A stretch of DNA of 64,000 bases from NCBI GenBank assembly GCA_902729315.2, contig LR746269.1, forward strand, positions 7,786,231 to 7,850,230. The letters run 5' to 3'. Every line of letters begins with the position of its first letter. The stretch's first letter is position 1. A program made the translations under genes and the position numbers. Source of the stretch: Spirodela intermedia (Eukaryota > Streptophyta > Magnoliopsida > Alismatales > Araceae). The notes beneath the pieces were generated by a model, which was not told the DNA's origin, searched no databases, and saw only the letters and a list, made by a program, of their open reading frames with translations. Shown here piece by piece: positions 37,565-48,500 of this stretch.

Positions 37565-39012
37565 CCTCTCTCTCCCCCTCTCTTTCTCTCTCTCTCCTTC
37601 TCTGCACCCACTAGTCTAGAAATCATCTTATGGGTATACAAGTTATGGGGCGTTGACCCATCATTGATCTTATCGATCTTCACCATACTTAATGAAAGGG
37701 GATGAAATCAAATGCAAGTTGTGAAGGGAATGAAGGGGGAACTGACGTCGTTTCAGTGACGCCCAAGCAGCCATTGCGGCGTTCTTCTGAGCTTGTTTCT
37801 TCGTCTTAGCCGGCTCCCCTGTGAAGCTCACGCCGGCCAGGTCAACTGTACACAGAAAGCTTGGAGCACGGCTGGGACCAGATCGAATGGTAGTATATGC
37901 AGGGAGATTCAAGCCGGCCCATTGGGCAGCCTCTTGGAGTAAGTTCTTGTATATTCCAGTCTCATCCTGCAATATGAGAGTGAAATGTCAACTGTGCCCC
38001 TACATAAAGTCAACCACCGACTGAGGAAGAAGATAGACTAAGGAACCCACTGCAAGTGCTCTTGCACCATTAAATCTCTAAAAGTGTGGGTGGTGTTCAT
38101 AATCACCGATTTGTATTTTACAGTAAGATATTTTTTTTCTTCTTTTTTCCCTGATGAGCGTGGATGGGGTCATTGAACAAACGATGATTGAAAACGTTGA
38201 CTTTTGGGTTCTTTCCAACGCTATTTAACTGAAACGAGAAAAACCACTGAAGTGAAGCGATAAGGTTGACAAGAGATGGAGGGCGTTGACTAAAAGTTTT
38301 CAAGAGAGTTTTCCTCTGGTCAATGGCTAAAGTGAAGAGACTTGTGGTCAAGAATCAAATGAAGATTACCTGATCAAGAAACAATGTGCGTTATTTCTAC
38401 CCTAAAAAAAAGAAGAAAACCAAGTAAATTAGCCGCAGTTCTAGACTGTTTGGTCAACATCCCCTTGTTCTTGTCCCACTGTGGGTTCCTAAACATCTGA
38501 AGCACAAGAAGAGATTATGGAAAATCCCACCATATGAAATTAATTAATTCGTCCATAATATTATCAGTTATAATGACCCCCTTCCCCCTGTTCATCTCCA
38601 TTGTCTGCAGAATTCATGGGATCAGGGATTAGGGTTCTTCTCTATCCACTGTTCTTACTCCATCCAGGAAATTAAACGGCAGGAAAACTATGTTTCCTTC
38701 TGGGGAATGAGAAATGGGAAGGAAACGGAAGTCAACATCAGGAGGGAGATAGAGCGCGGGTGGTACCAGAACTCTTGAAGTCAACGATTTGGATGAGCTA
38801 CGCTTGGAGAGAATAGTGAGAGCAGCTTCAGCCGCCGCATGTTCAGCCTGCCTGAGGGTGCTGTGGAAGCTTGGACTCTCAAAGGCCTCCCCATTGAAAG
38901 TCACGGTCGCCTTGAACCTCGGGGAATGATCAGGGCCCTCACGAACGCAGGCATAGGAAGGCAAGTTGAAGCAGCTCCTCTGAGCGAGCTCCTGCAACTG
39001 ATTCTTGTACAT
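36751..39012 (-). CDS. Double-stranded-RNA-binding protein, DRB2/3/5 type
   Basis: Three coding exons: 39012-38767, 37966-37747, 37457-36751; 390 residues. Seen: two tandem dsRNA-binding domains, residues about 1-70 (MYKNQLQELAQR, SFHSTLRQAEHAAAEAAL) and about 85-154 (IYKNLLQEAAQ, KKQAQKNAAMAAWASLK). A long Pro/Ser-rich tail follows, ending in motifs such as VPAVQIRSVGPTITVRRP that mark the DRB2/DRB3/DRB5 group. In this family the proteins partner Dicer-like enzymes and steer small-RNA production; which clade member this is cannot be decided by eye. The ATG is two bases after an acceptor (TTCCAG), so a non-coding first exon lies upstream, probably in 39,300-39,900. The donor of exon 2 is GTCAGT. 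Intron 2 contains a long (CT)n/(GA)n tract. Exons and introns are unusually rich in GTTGAC/GTCAAC. Confidence 0.92.
37511..37599. repeat. (CT)n tract in DRB intron 2
   Basis: About 50 bases of perfect CT, then an imperfect C/T-rich extension. It lies in the intron between exons 2 and 3, 54 bases upstream of the exon 3 acceptor, and reads GA-rich in gene orientation. Confidence 0.9.
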
Positions 39013-40583
39013 GCCTGGAACAACAAAACACACCACGTTTACCAAGATGGGAAGAATGGGCAGGAATATCATCACCCGTGCGGTCATAAAGTAGAGAACC
39101 TTAGGAGTTTCGATGAAAATCATGGCTTGCCCAGTTTCCAAGAACGAGAATGTGGACGGGAAGAACATGTGAAGAGCTCGTGGAAATCCTGAGACTGTAT
39201 GATCGGAGACGATGCGGATGAGGATCCAAGCTTCTGTCGGATAATCCAATGCGGGATTCCACGGAGTGATGAAAATGTTTCCCTTGTTCTTACGTGTTCT
39301 TCCGCGGATCGAATACCGCAGAACGCACGAACAAAATCCAGAGAGATGACTTGAATCGAGCAATAGATGAAACTTTTAATCGAAAAGATATTCTGTAATC
39401 ACGGAGATTGCTGTTCTTCAAAGGGTGAGCGCAGAGAAGGACCGAACATGTGATTCAGAGAAATTGAGAAGGTGAAAGCAAGCTACAAGAAGATCTCAAG
39501 AGAGAAAAAGGGAATCCACAGGAAACGAAACGATAATCCCAGATGCCCGAATACACGGCGGCCGTGGATTCTCTCTCATAGAAAAAAATGGCGGAAGAAC
39601 TGACCTCAAACCAGAGGAGCTGCCTCCAGAACTACTGGAAGGGGAAGCTCAGTGAAGGGATTCTTCCCCTTCTGTCACCGACCCCGCCACTCTCTCTCTC
39701 TCTCTCTCTCTCCCTATCCCTCTCTCTTTCTCTCTCTCTATCCCTATCCCTCTCTCTTTCTCTCTCTCTCTCTCTTGCCCTTCCTTTAATGAGTGAGACG
39801 CGCCGCTTCCACTTCCCCTCTCTTCTTCCCCACCCTCCTCGCCAACCCACGACTAAAACGCCATCCTGCAAGTACTTACAGAGGACCCAGCTCGACGACG
39901 ACAGCAGGACGAAGCTCTTTCTCTCTCTTCAATAGCCGACTGCGAGGCGTCGAGCTTTGCGACCATGGCGGCGGCCGTCTGGGGGTCCATTCACGCCTGC
40001 ACATGTCTTCGCCCTACCCTTCTCCAGTCTTGTTTGTTGACTTTTGTTAGCCCTGGCGGCGGATGGTCAACCTTCACAACACAGAAGGGAGGATCAGAAG
40101 CGACAGCCGCCGATTTTAATGGCGTCTCCCTCATCCCACCTCCTCGAGCTGGAGAAATTCATATATTTACTGCATGAACAGATTAAACGGGATTAATTGA
40201 GAATATAAAATATTAATCATCTTTTAATGTATTGAAATTATTTTTAGTAATAAATTCGTCAAAAGTAATGCTTTCTACCGTTGACCATTGAAGGCCCGAG
40301 GTCAACGCCTGCAAAAATGCAGATACTCAATGAGAAACTTAGTGAGAGAACTGGATGGGATCAAACCCCCATGGAAATTCTTGGATCCCATGCAGTTGAC
40401 TCATTTTTACTAGATAATCTTCATTTTCCACTATTTTTTCACTGGAAGACAATCAAGGGTCATTTAATTGGGGAAATTATATTTTTTTAGCATCTGATAA
40501 TGTTGGCATGTCAACCCACCATGCCAGCATTCTTGAAAATCTTGGCGCAGGATCAGAGTCAACTCAACGCCCGATCAAGACCA

Positions 40584-40623
<40 letters not shown>

Positions 40624-40796
40624 ATATATACATCTCTATCTCGTGTCAACTTTAATGGACGGAAAAAAATATAATATAAATATTATTTTGATTCTTGGGA
40701 TTATTGGCTCGAAAGGTAGATGATGGCTGCTGTCTGATCCTGTCAGCTCCATGGACCAGGGGAGAGAGCAAGCGACAGCCACATACCAGATTTCCT

Positions 40797-40827
<31 letters not shown>

Positions 40828-40886
40828 CTCTCCCTCTCTATCAGTGTTCTGCAACAAAGGAGCTTCTTCTCCAGGTCGTCTCCGCC
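39013..40886. promoter_or_regulatory. Head-to-head intergenic region between DRB and DVR genes
   Basis: Separates the divergent DRB (-) and DVR (+) start codons by 1.87 kb. It must hold the DRB 5'-UTR exon and intron, both promoters, and long CT tracts at 39690-39775, 40586-40622 and about 40796-40822. A TATATATA at 40623-40630 could be the DVR TATA box. Eight GTCAAC/GTTGAC hexamers lie between 40036 and 40650. Confidence 0.5.
39690..39775. repeat. (CT)n tract upstream of the DRB gene
   Basis: CT dinucleotides broken by CCTATCC and TTT interruptions in a partly duplicated pattern (CTATCCCTATCCCTCTCTTT-like units appear twice). Confidence 0.9.
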
Positions 40887-42215
40887 ATGGCTCTCAACCT
40901 CTGCCTCCACTCCCCGGACCTGCGTCTCCATACTCCCTATGATCGCCGCCTCATCTTCTCCTTCCGCCGGCATTTCCCTTCTTCCTCGCTGATTCTCCCG
41001 CCTCCTCTCGGAAGAACCAGTCCGTCGCAGTCTGCTAAACCTAGAACGGGGAAGAAGCCCCAGTTCCGCACTGTAACTTCGTCTTCTTCTTCTTCCTCCG
41101 CCGCCGCCGCCACGGCATCGTCTCCTTCCTCCTCCACTGAGGTGGCGGCGCCGTCGTTTAGGGATAGGGATCCCAGGGACGTGAATGTCCTGGTTGTGGG
41201 ATCCACAGGGTACATTGGGAAGTTCGTGGTGAGGGAGCTGGTGCGCAGGGGATTCAACGTCGTCGCCATCGCGAGGGAGCGCAGCGGCATCCGCGGCCGC
41301 AACGATCGGGACCGAACGCTGGCGGAGCTCGGCGGCGCCACCGTCTGCTTCTCCGACGTCACAGATCTCGCCGCCCTGAAGAGCTCCCTGGAGGAGCGCC
41401 TGAGCGGCGGAGGCGGCGGCGCCTCCATCGACGCTGTCGTCTGCTGCCTCGCCAGCCGCTCCGGCGGGGTGAAGGACTCGTGGCTGATCGACTACCAGGC
41501 CACCCGCAACAGCCTCCTCGCCGGCCGCCACCTCGGCGCCGCCCACTTCGTCCTCCTCTCCGCCATCTGCGTGCAGAAGCCCCTCCTGGAGTTCCAGCGG
41601 GCGAAGCTCAAATTCGAGGCGGAGCTTCAGGCGGAGGCGGAGGCCCTCGCCGGCGCCGGCGACGCCTTGACCTACAGCATCGTCCGCCCCACGGCCTTCT
41701 TCAAGAGCCTCGCGGGGCAGGTGGAGACGGTGAAGGACGGGAAACCCTATGTCATGTTCGGCGACGGGAAGCTCTGCGCCTGTAAACCGATCAGCGAGGA
41801 AGATCTCGCTTCCTTCATAGCCGACTGCGTGATGGACAAGGAGAAGATCAACAGGGTGCTGCCGATCGGCGGGCCCGGGAGGGCCCTGACGCCACTGGAG
41901 CAGGGGGAGATGCTGTTCAGGCTGCTGGGGAAGGAGCCCAAGTTCTTGAAGGTGCCCATCGGGGTGATGGACTTCGCCATAGCCGTCCTGGACTTCCTCG
42001 TCAAGATCTTCCCCTCCCTGGAGGACGCCGCCGAGTTTGGGAAGATCGGCCGCTACTACGCTGCCGAGAGCATGCTGGTTCTGGACCCAGAGACCGGCGA
42101 ATACAGCGCAGAGAAGACCCCCAGCTATGGCGGCGACACCCTCGAGGACTTCTTCAGCCGGGTGATCAGGGAAGGAATGGCCGGCCAGGAGCTCGGGGAG
42201 CAGACCATCTTCTGA
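40887..42215 (+). CDS. DVR: Divinyl chlorophyllide a 8-vinyl-reductase, chloroplastic
   Basis: A 442-residue intronless gene. The enzyme reduces the 8-vinyl group of divinyl (proto)chlorophyllide with NADPH, giving monovinyl chlorophyll precursors in the plastid. Seen: a Ser/Arg-rich transit peptide (about 1-85, with a poly-Ser/Ala stretch); the Rossmann signature [11 protein letters not shown] (101-111) of the atypical SDR family; the conserved blocks [37 protein letters not shown] and [17 protein letters not shown]; and a C-terminal region with [14 protein letters not shown]. Length fits DVR, and a single coding exon is what I recall for grasses. The frame is open upstream to 40695, but MALNLC at 40887 has a good context (CCGCCATGG) and starts the transit peptide. 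Coding GC is very high, with G/C-ended codons, unlike the AT-rich flanks. Confidence 0.95.
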   Translation: MALNLCLHSPDLRLHTPYDRRLIFSFRRHFPSSSLILPPPLGRTSPSQSAKPRTGKKPQFRTVTSSSSSSSAAAATASSPSSSTEVAAPSFRDRDPRDVNVLVVGSTGYIGKFVVRELVRRGFNVVAIARERSGIRGRNDRDRTLAELGGATVCFSDVTDLAALKSSLEERLSGGGGGASIDAVVCCLASRSGGVKDSWLIDYQATRNSLLAGRHLGAAHFVLLSAICVQKPLLEFQRAKLKFEAELQAEAEALAGAGDALTYSIVRPTAFFKSLAGQVETVKDGKPYVMFGDGKLCACKPISEEDLASFIADCVMDKEKINRVLPIGGPGRALTPLEQGEMLFRLLGKEPKFLKVPIGVMDFAIAVLDFLVKIFPSLEDAAEFGKIGRYYAAESMLVLDPETGEYSAEKTPSYGGDTLEDFFSRVIREGMAGQELGEQTIF

Positions 42216-43660
42216 GATCTTCTTCTGATCGGTGCCCTGGTAATTCCTCCAGCTCTGCCCTGGTACTTACTATCTTCTTCCCCGTTGCCGGATTGAACTG
42301 GCGCCATGGAAAAAAATGAAGAAGAGAAATATCAATCGGATTTTGTAAAGAGATTAGATCAGGAAGTGGCCTGTACTTGCAGGCAAAAAAAAATATAAAA
42401 AAAAATATGTCTGGGTATGATTTACATTCTTGCTCGTAGAAAAAAGTCAATTGAGTTCGTGTATCAGGATGATTCCCCAATTTCATGAATGATAAGTATA
42501 AATGATTACAAAACCTAGCATATCGCCCTCATTCATTGTCGAATGGCAGTGGCATGCTGTTCTAATGCAGAAGAAAGGTTTATGGATCTCTCAAGATCAT
42601 CATCTTAGAACTGCCATGCGGTCTTTTTATGGAAATCTATGTTTGTTCTTCGTAGTATGAGCTTACCCAGTGTTGAAATTCTCTAATAGAATGTATTTCC
42701 ATTCAGAGTACAATGGATCAGGCATGATATTATTGCCTTGTTCCTAGTTAAGGAATAGTTTGGGCAAGACTCTCAAGATGAAAAAAAGTGTGGACTTTGC
42801 AGCAATCTTAATGGAGATTGTAAATTAAGATCTCGTAAATTCATGGAATATTCTATTTTAATTGATAATATGTTACAGAATTAACCAAAAATATTGACGC
42901 ATAATCACATATATGATAAGAGAACTGATCAAATAACTAGTCTAATACATGCTTTAATCTTCATCTTTTATAATTGTAAGCAATCAATCTATTATAGAAG
43001 TTGGCTTGAAATAAATGATAAATGCTATAGTTAAGTTGGCTATTTTTAGCACTTACTATGCATCAAATAAAAAATAGAAGTAATAATTGAAGAAATTCAT
43101 TATTTACTTTTAAGCCCGGTTGGCTATGATCCTCTCAATCTATTATCACAAGAAAGCCTTGGAAACTTTGTAATTTCCCAAGAGCTTTTTTATTATTATT
43201 AATTCCAACGATTAAAGCTCAATGATTGAAACTATGCATGATATCTGATTTTACTAAAGATAAACACCTTTCATATGCTTGCATACACCTTCTAAGCTTG
43301 TGATGTAAATTGGGTAAGTTGCTCCTCTAGTTTTCTTCTACCATGTTGAGAGTTTATTCATTAGCAGTATTGATTCTTCTAATGATAGATTTTAAATTAT
43401 ATTCGAATTTTATCTTGTTGATTATACTTTTTAAGGGACCTCCTATAATGATTTTGTCACTAAAAAGGATCATTCTTGAGTTTAGTCTACAGAAGAAGTG
43501 GCTCAAATTTCTCAAGATAAATTTCCATTAAAGGTAATTTGACTTTACTTCCACTGTACACACTGCACTTCTAGTTCTCAAGCTAAGCTCAATTGAGCTT
43601 ACTTACTCTTACATAAGGGACATTTAGTTATATTGATATCTGATAGAAAATAAAGCATGA
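42216..43660. other. Intergenic DNA downstream of DVR
   Basis: 3' UTR of DVR, then AT-rich DNA with no coding region or repeat structure that I recognise. Confidence 0.55.
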
Positions 43661-43664
43661 ATTA

Positions 43665-45000
43665 TTGAATGGGGAAAAAGGAATAGATCTACCATTAGAG
43701 TAGAACAAAGAAGATCAGGCCCTCAACTCCATCCCCTAAGCATAAGGGGTATGACCTTTGTCATAGAGGATAGAGGGGCAGAATGGCAAACAAACATCTC
43801 AAAGTTCTTTCTCTTCTAACACATTGTATAGAGAAAAACCATACACAACTTTCTCAAAATACCCTCAGTCTTTTATAACATTAATTTGTTAAAAAGTAAA
43901 TAGCAATGACAATGATCTATCGTGGCAGCCACTTGCTCTACGATAGTGTCGAAAAACTCCTATTTCACAAGACTATGTAAGATGATGTGGTACAACACAA
44001 GATGACCTTTGGCATGCTTGAGATGGTATTGGACAAAGAACCATGTAGAACAAAGGAGGGATGATGTCAGATGAAAGAGTGAGAATACTTGACAACACTT
44101 ATAGTAGTAGTGTGGATTTTTTATAAGAGAGTCTAGTCACTAGACTAGAGAGAAGATCAAAATGATGCAGGAATGATGCCAAATAAAAGACAACATCATT
44201 CTCTTTGACAAGATCAAAACAAAAATATATGAAGATGAAAATAACAACAATTGACCTAAATATTTCAGCCTCTCAACAAAGGCCTTGATTCAGATAAAAA
44301 TGATGATAATGGATTTGAAGATGTCATTGATGATCCTATTACTAATGAACTTGGATGTACTATTAAATTGTAGATAAAGGTCACTCTATAATATATGAGA
44401 TAGTATAAGATTGATGCTCTATCATTGTAAAACTGCTTTGCCAACAAAGCAACTTGCCGAAAGAGGGATAAGATATCAAAGAAGTGACGATGTCAAAGTG
44501 TTGGGGGATACAAGAGCGACAGTGGCAGCAGCTTGTGGTTCTAGTAAGAAGAAAAACTCATAGTCCCTATAAAAAAAAAACTACCAAAAGTAGAACCCAC
44601 TCTAAATGATAAAATAAAAAATAAAAAAATTACTCAAAATAGCAAGATGACACACCAATAAACAGTGGAAAGATAATATGCATCAAATGGGATAAGAAGA
44701 ACATCACAATGAAGCCCTAGTAGAATGAACCCACTATGATACTATGTTGGAAAAATAAAGGCACAAGGAGAATGACCTATGTCTTAAGAGATAGAGGGTA
44801 GAATGATAGACAACTACCTCAACATTCATTCACCTTTAACACCTATTATATAAGGGAAGATGCAACACAATTTTTCTAAAATACACTCAGTCTTTTATAG
44901 TATTTTCTTACAACTTGTAACTTTCGACAACTAACATGAGAGATGTCAGATGTTTGGAATGGAATATAGGGTCATACAATCTGTGGACTATGAACTCCAA
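43665..45000 (-). mobile_element. TRIM-like small LTR element
   Basis: Two diverged direct repeats, clearest at 43740-43885 and 44755-44905, share GACC(T/A)(T/A)TGTC, GATAGAGGG, CAGAATG-type words, CTAACAC-type words and AATAC(C/A)CTCAGTCTTTTATA. They are about 1 kb apart. Just left of the right repeat, CACTATGATACTATGTTGG reads on the minus strand as CCAACA followed by a degraded copy of the initiator-Met primer-binding site (TGGTATCAGAG). That places the 5' LTR on the right and gives an element of roughly 1.3 kb with a non-coding core of about 0.85 kb. These are features of terminal-repeat retrotransposons in miniature. Outer boundaries are approximate. Confidence 0.55.
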
Positions 45001-45594
45001 TTTTACACATAATTTCACAAAAAAGGAAAATACGGAGAAATCAAACCTACATCCTTTCAAAAACTATCCCAATCTGCTGAAGAATCCTCACAAAGAAGAA
45101 AGAAATGAGTAGCAATAATAGCATAATTAAGAGGGATGAAATGTATTAGTTGTTGTATAATTCCTTCATGATTTTACTAATATTTAGAAAACCCAGCTAT
45201 ACAAAGTACAATTTTTTATAGAGTAAAGCAACGATTTCACAGATGACCATAGATTCAATAAGAAGTTATTGGTCATAGAGTGAGAACCTGGATATGTGAA
45301 AGAAAAACTCCAACTTTCCACTTAAGAGTAAAATTTTCTGATGAGAATTTACAAAAAAAAAAGGTTTATTGGCTGTCAGCAATCTGAAGCCCAAGGTCAC
45401 ATCGGGATATGTGTACACATATACAATTTTTTTTTCTCTACTTGGAACTTCTGTAGCTACCCAGCTCAAGGTAAATGAAATCCATTTACAGCAGTCCTTG
45501 ACCAATGTTTGACAATAGATCCACCCCTTTCTCAGCCAAGTTCTATCTACCATAATCAGAGAAAAGGCTGAGTGAGGGGCCATTTTCTACTTGG
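45001..45594. other. 3' flank of the phytyl ester synthase gene
   Basis: AT-rich; likely includes the 3' UTR of the gene whose stop codon is at 45595. A minus-strand frame at 45266-45583 lies directly downstream of that stop and shows no known domain. Confidence 0.5.
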
Positions 45595-48500
45595 TCAGAT
45601 CTCAAATGTAGGAATCTCTCGCGAGCCCCATGAAACCTGGTACAATGCCCTTTGCAAGATGCTTCTGTACGGGTCCTCCTCTCTCTTCTTCTTCAAGTAA
45701 GCCATTATATTTTCAACCTCAGACTTCGTCTGCATGTATAACTGGTCTGCCATTGCTCGGTCCTCCTTAATGGTCTTCATTCCCCTGGTTTCAATGGGTT
45801 TTCCAAACATATAATAGAAACGCCCTGGTAGCTTAGGCAGAACCCCAGGAAGATGAAAATCTTGGTTGGAAAGCTCCCCATCAACATCCATCCTACGTTC
45901 AAAAGAGGTCCATATTCTTCAGAATTTCAAGCAACACAACTAAAATCAAATTTTCAAGAGGAAAAAAACTAGAAAAAAAGGAATATAAATGTGGAGACCG
46001 TCATATGCAATAGGAGCAGATGTTTCATCATAATCCATCCCATACGTTTCTGCAAGTTCATTGGCTACACTATCAGAAGCCCTTTATGCCTCTGAATTGT
46101 GCCATCACTACCATATTTCATTTTGAACACTAACCCACACACCATGTTTTTTTTTTTTCCCCTTTTCAAGTAGACAGACAAGAACCCAAGTATAATTTCT
46201 TTATTCCAAGGGCTTGAAGTTATTTGCCATTGCCTTTTGCCAAGCTAGGTGAACAGGCCTATTTGGGGTGATATTGGCCTAAGTATAGAAACTTGTGATC
46301 ACAAAGGCCTACTCCACTTGTAGCTAATTAGTTTTTTTGAGCTTAATAGGTCAGTAATTCTACAATGTTATAAGAGCCAACTGCGGCTCTTGAACTGGAC
46401 TCACCATTTTTGTGTTGATTTTTGTAGAAATAAACCCATGGTTATAGACATTACCCAAGTTTATTCATAGCCAATAATTTTTGCGCTGGAGGGCCCAATT
46501 ACTTTAAAAGCATAATTACCTTAGATTGACAAACCCTTCATTCAATTCTCGTATCCATTCTTTGGTAAATGGGATCCTCTGCAGATCGTTGTAGTCAAGA
46601 ACTAACTGCAAGTTTTACAAACAAAGTAGTTAGTTTTAAAATCACGAAAAGGAAGTAGAAAAAGGATGATCGCAAAGAAGATTTTGGAAAGCCAACAGCA
46701 AGTTTTATCAGGTTTTAGCGATCACTTAGCTTAAAAGGAGATAAAGGTGATTCATTAACTGAGATGCTGGCAATGAATAAAGTATAAGCTCCACCACACA
46801 ACTGAACAAAAGGGTCAAGAAACTTAAATAGGCCGAGGTTTGAAGGGAGATACCCGTGCTACTCTCAGGGTGGGTTTTATGGGAATCTCTCTCCAATCAA
46901 GCACAATATTTCCATCCTCAATACTTTTTAGAGCAACTGATTCATGAGCGCATTCATAAAAGCACTAATCATAGATCATGGAACATAAAGAAATTGAGTT
47001 TTTCGGTTCTTTTGACTGAGATATTATCACATGCAGGGTAAGTTTGACATCTCATCATAAAACATTTTAGAGAAGTGGTGTGGTTATTCCACCAAAAAAA
47101 TCTCATGGAGAATAGCCCATTAACGAGATGCCCAGCAAAGCAACTAAATTATGTACAACTAAATTATCGTAAATTTGATATCAGATTTATACGGGTGACT
47201 AAAAGTATTCATTATTACTTGTAAGACGTCATCCTCTCCAACGACCCCAAATGGTACAATTGTGACCCCGAATCGAGCAGCCATTCTGACAAACTCCGGT
47301 TGATCTGGCCAGAATAACATATATTCTTCTCCCTGGCGTCCGTCACAGAACGGAAGATGGAAAAGAAAAATGTCAGGGAAAGAGAAAACTAAATTGAAGA
47401 GATCACAGAACAACTATAAATGCAGAATTTCTGACAGATGATTTGAAGCTTTAATGGGGGAACAAGGATGCCACAAAGACTGTAGTAACCCTTATAAAAG
47501 AATTGATGAGCATCATTCATAGAATAAATATGTAACACATCTCAATCTCAATAAGATCAGTAGAACGTTGTTCTCCAAAGAGGACAACAGCATCTGACGG
47601 CTTATATATGAGTAAAAGCTTGAAAACCCCTCAGAAACAGACCTTTCGGTGAAGAGCTTCACGTGCACCTCCCGGGTAGAGAAGAACAAATGACTTTTTT
47701 GAAAACAGCCGGTAGATGTTCAATGGTGAAACGGGTAATGCACCAAACACCCTCATTATGTCACTTCGAGGTGCCTCTTTCTGGTAGCTTTCGAATTTCT
47801 CAGTAAACAACGCCGGGTGCGCCAACCCACGAAGCATAACCTTTTTCTCACTTAAAATTGCCTCATAAAGTGGATCAAGTTCAAGTCCCAAAAGCATGTG
47901 GTAACCGACTAAGAGAACAGGACCTTCATTAGGAACCCCAGAAAGTCCTCTCACAATGTCCCCATTCTTTAGAGTTGAAAGAAAAACTGGACTGGCTGCT
48001 GCATTCAACCTGAGACAAATGAATTTTTTGTTCTAAATATATTTTCTTAACAAGAAAAAAAGGAATGCAAATATAGATAATACACAAGACTACCAACTGC
48101 TATTGGGGAGTTTCTCTTTGAATTCTGTCATCGAAGGTGGAAGAAAGTCTGCAATAAAGCTATGCTTTTTTGAACGGCGGTACATACTTGTACCTTTTAG
48201 AACGGTCAGCAAGTTCAAACCATCTTCCTGTACACATTACGGCAACACATAAGACAAAGCAAAAGAGGAAACAAATAAACAATTTTGAAAGGACAAGAAC
48301 GCAATAGCCTGCACACTTATCAAATGGGGCATAGTCCAAATAAACACTTTATAGGGTTAGAGACAAGACTTTTGAATGAAACTTGATTTCAGAGAAAACT
48401 GTCGCAAAGAAATTACCTTAATTTTGCTGTTTATAATGATATGCACACCACTATCGTGATTGTTGACAGGGTAATTTCGATTTTTGCTGTATTTCTTTCT

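Noticed and set aside
36554-37686. Arg-Glu-rich frames through (GA)n tracts
   Set aside because: Dinucleotide repeats read as (Arg-Glu)n or (Leu-Ser)n; they are not proteins. The DRB exon 3 is only 36751-37457.
38629-39363. 244-codon minus-strand frame around DRB exon 1
   Set aside because: Only 38767-39012 is DRB coding; the upstream part crosses an acceptor two bases before the ATG and the downstream part is intron.
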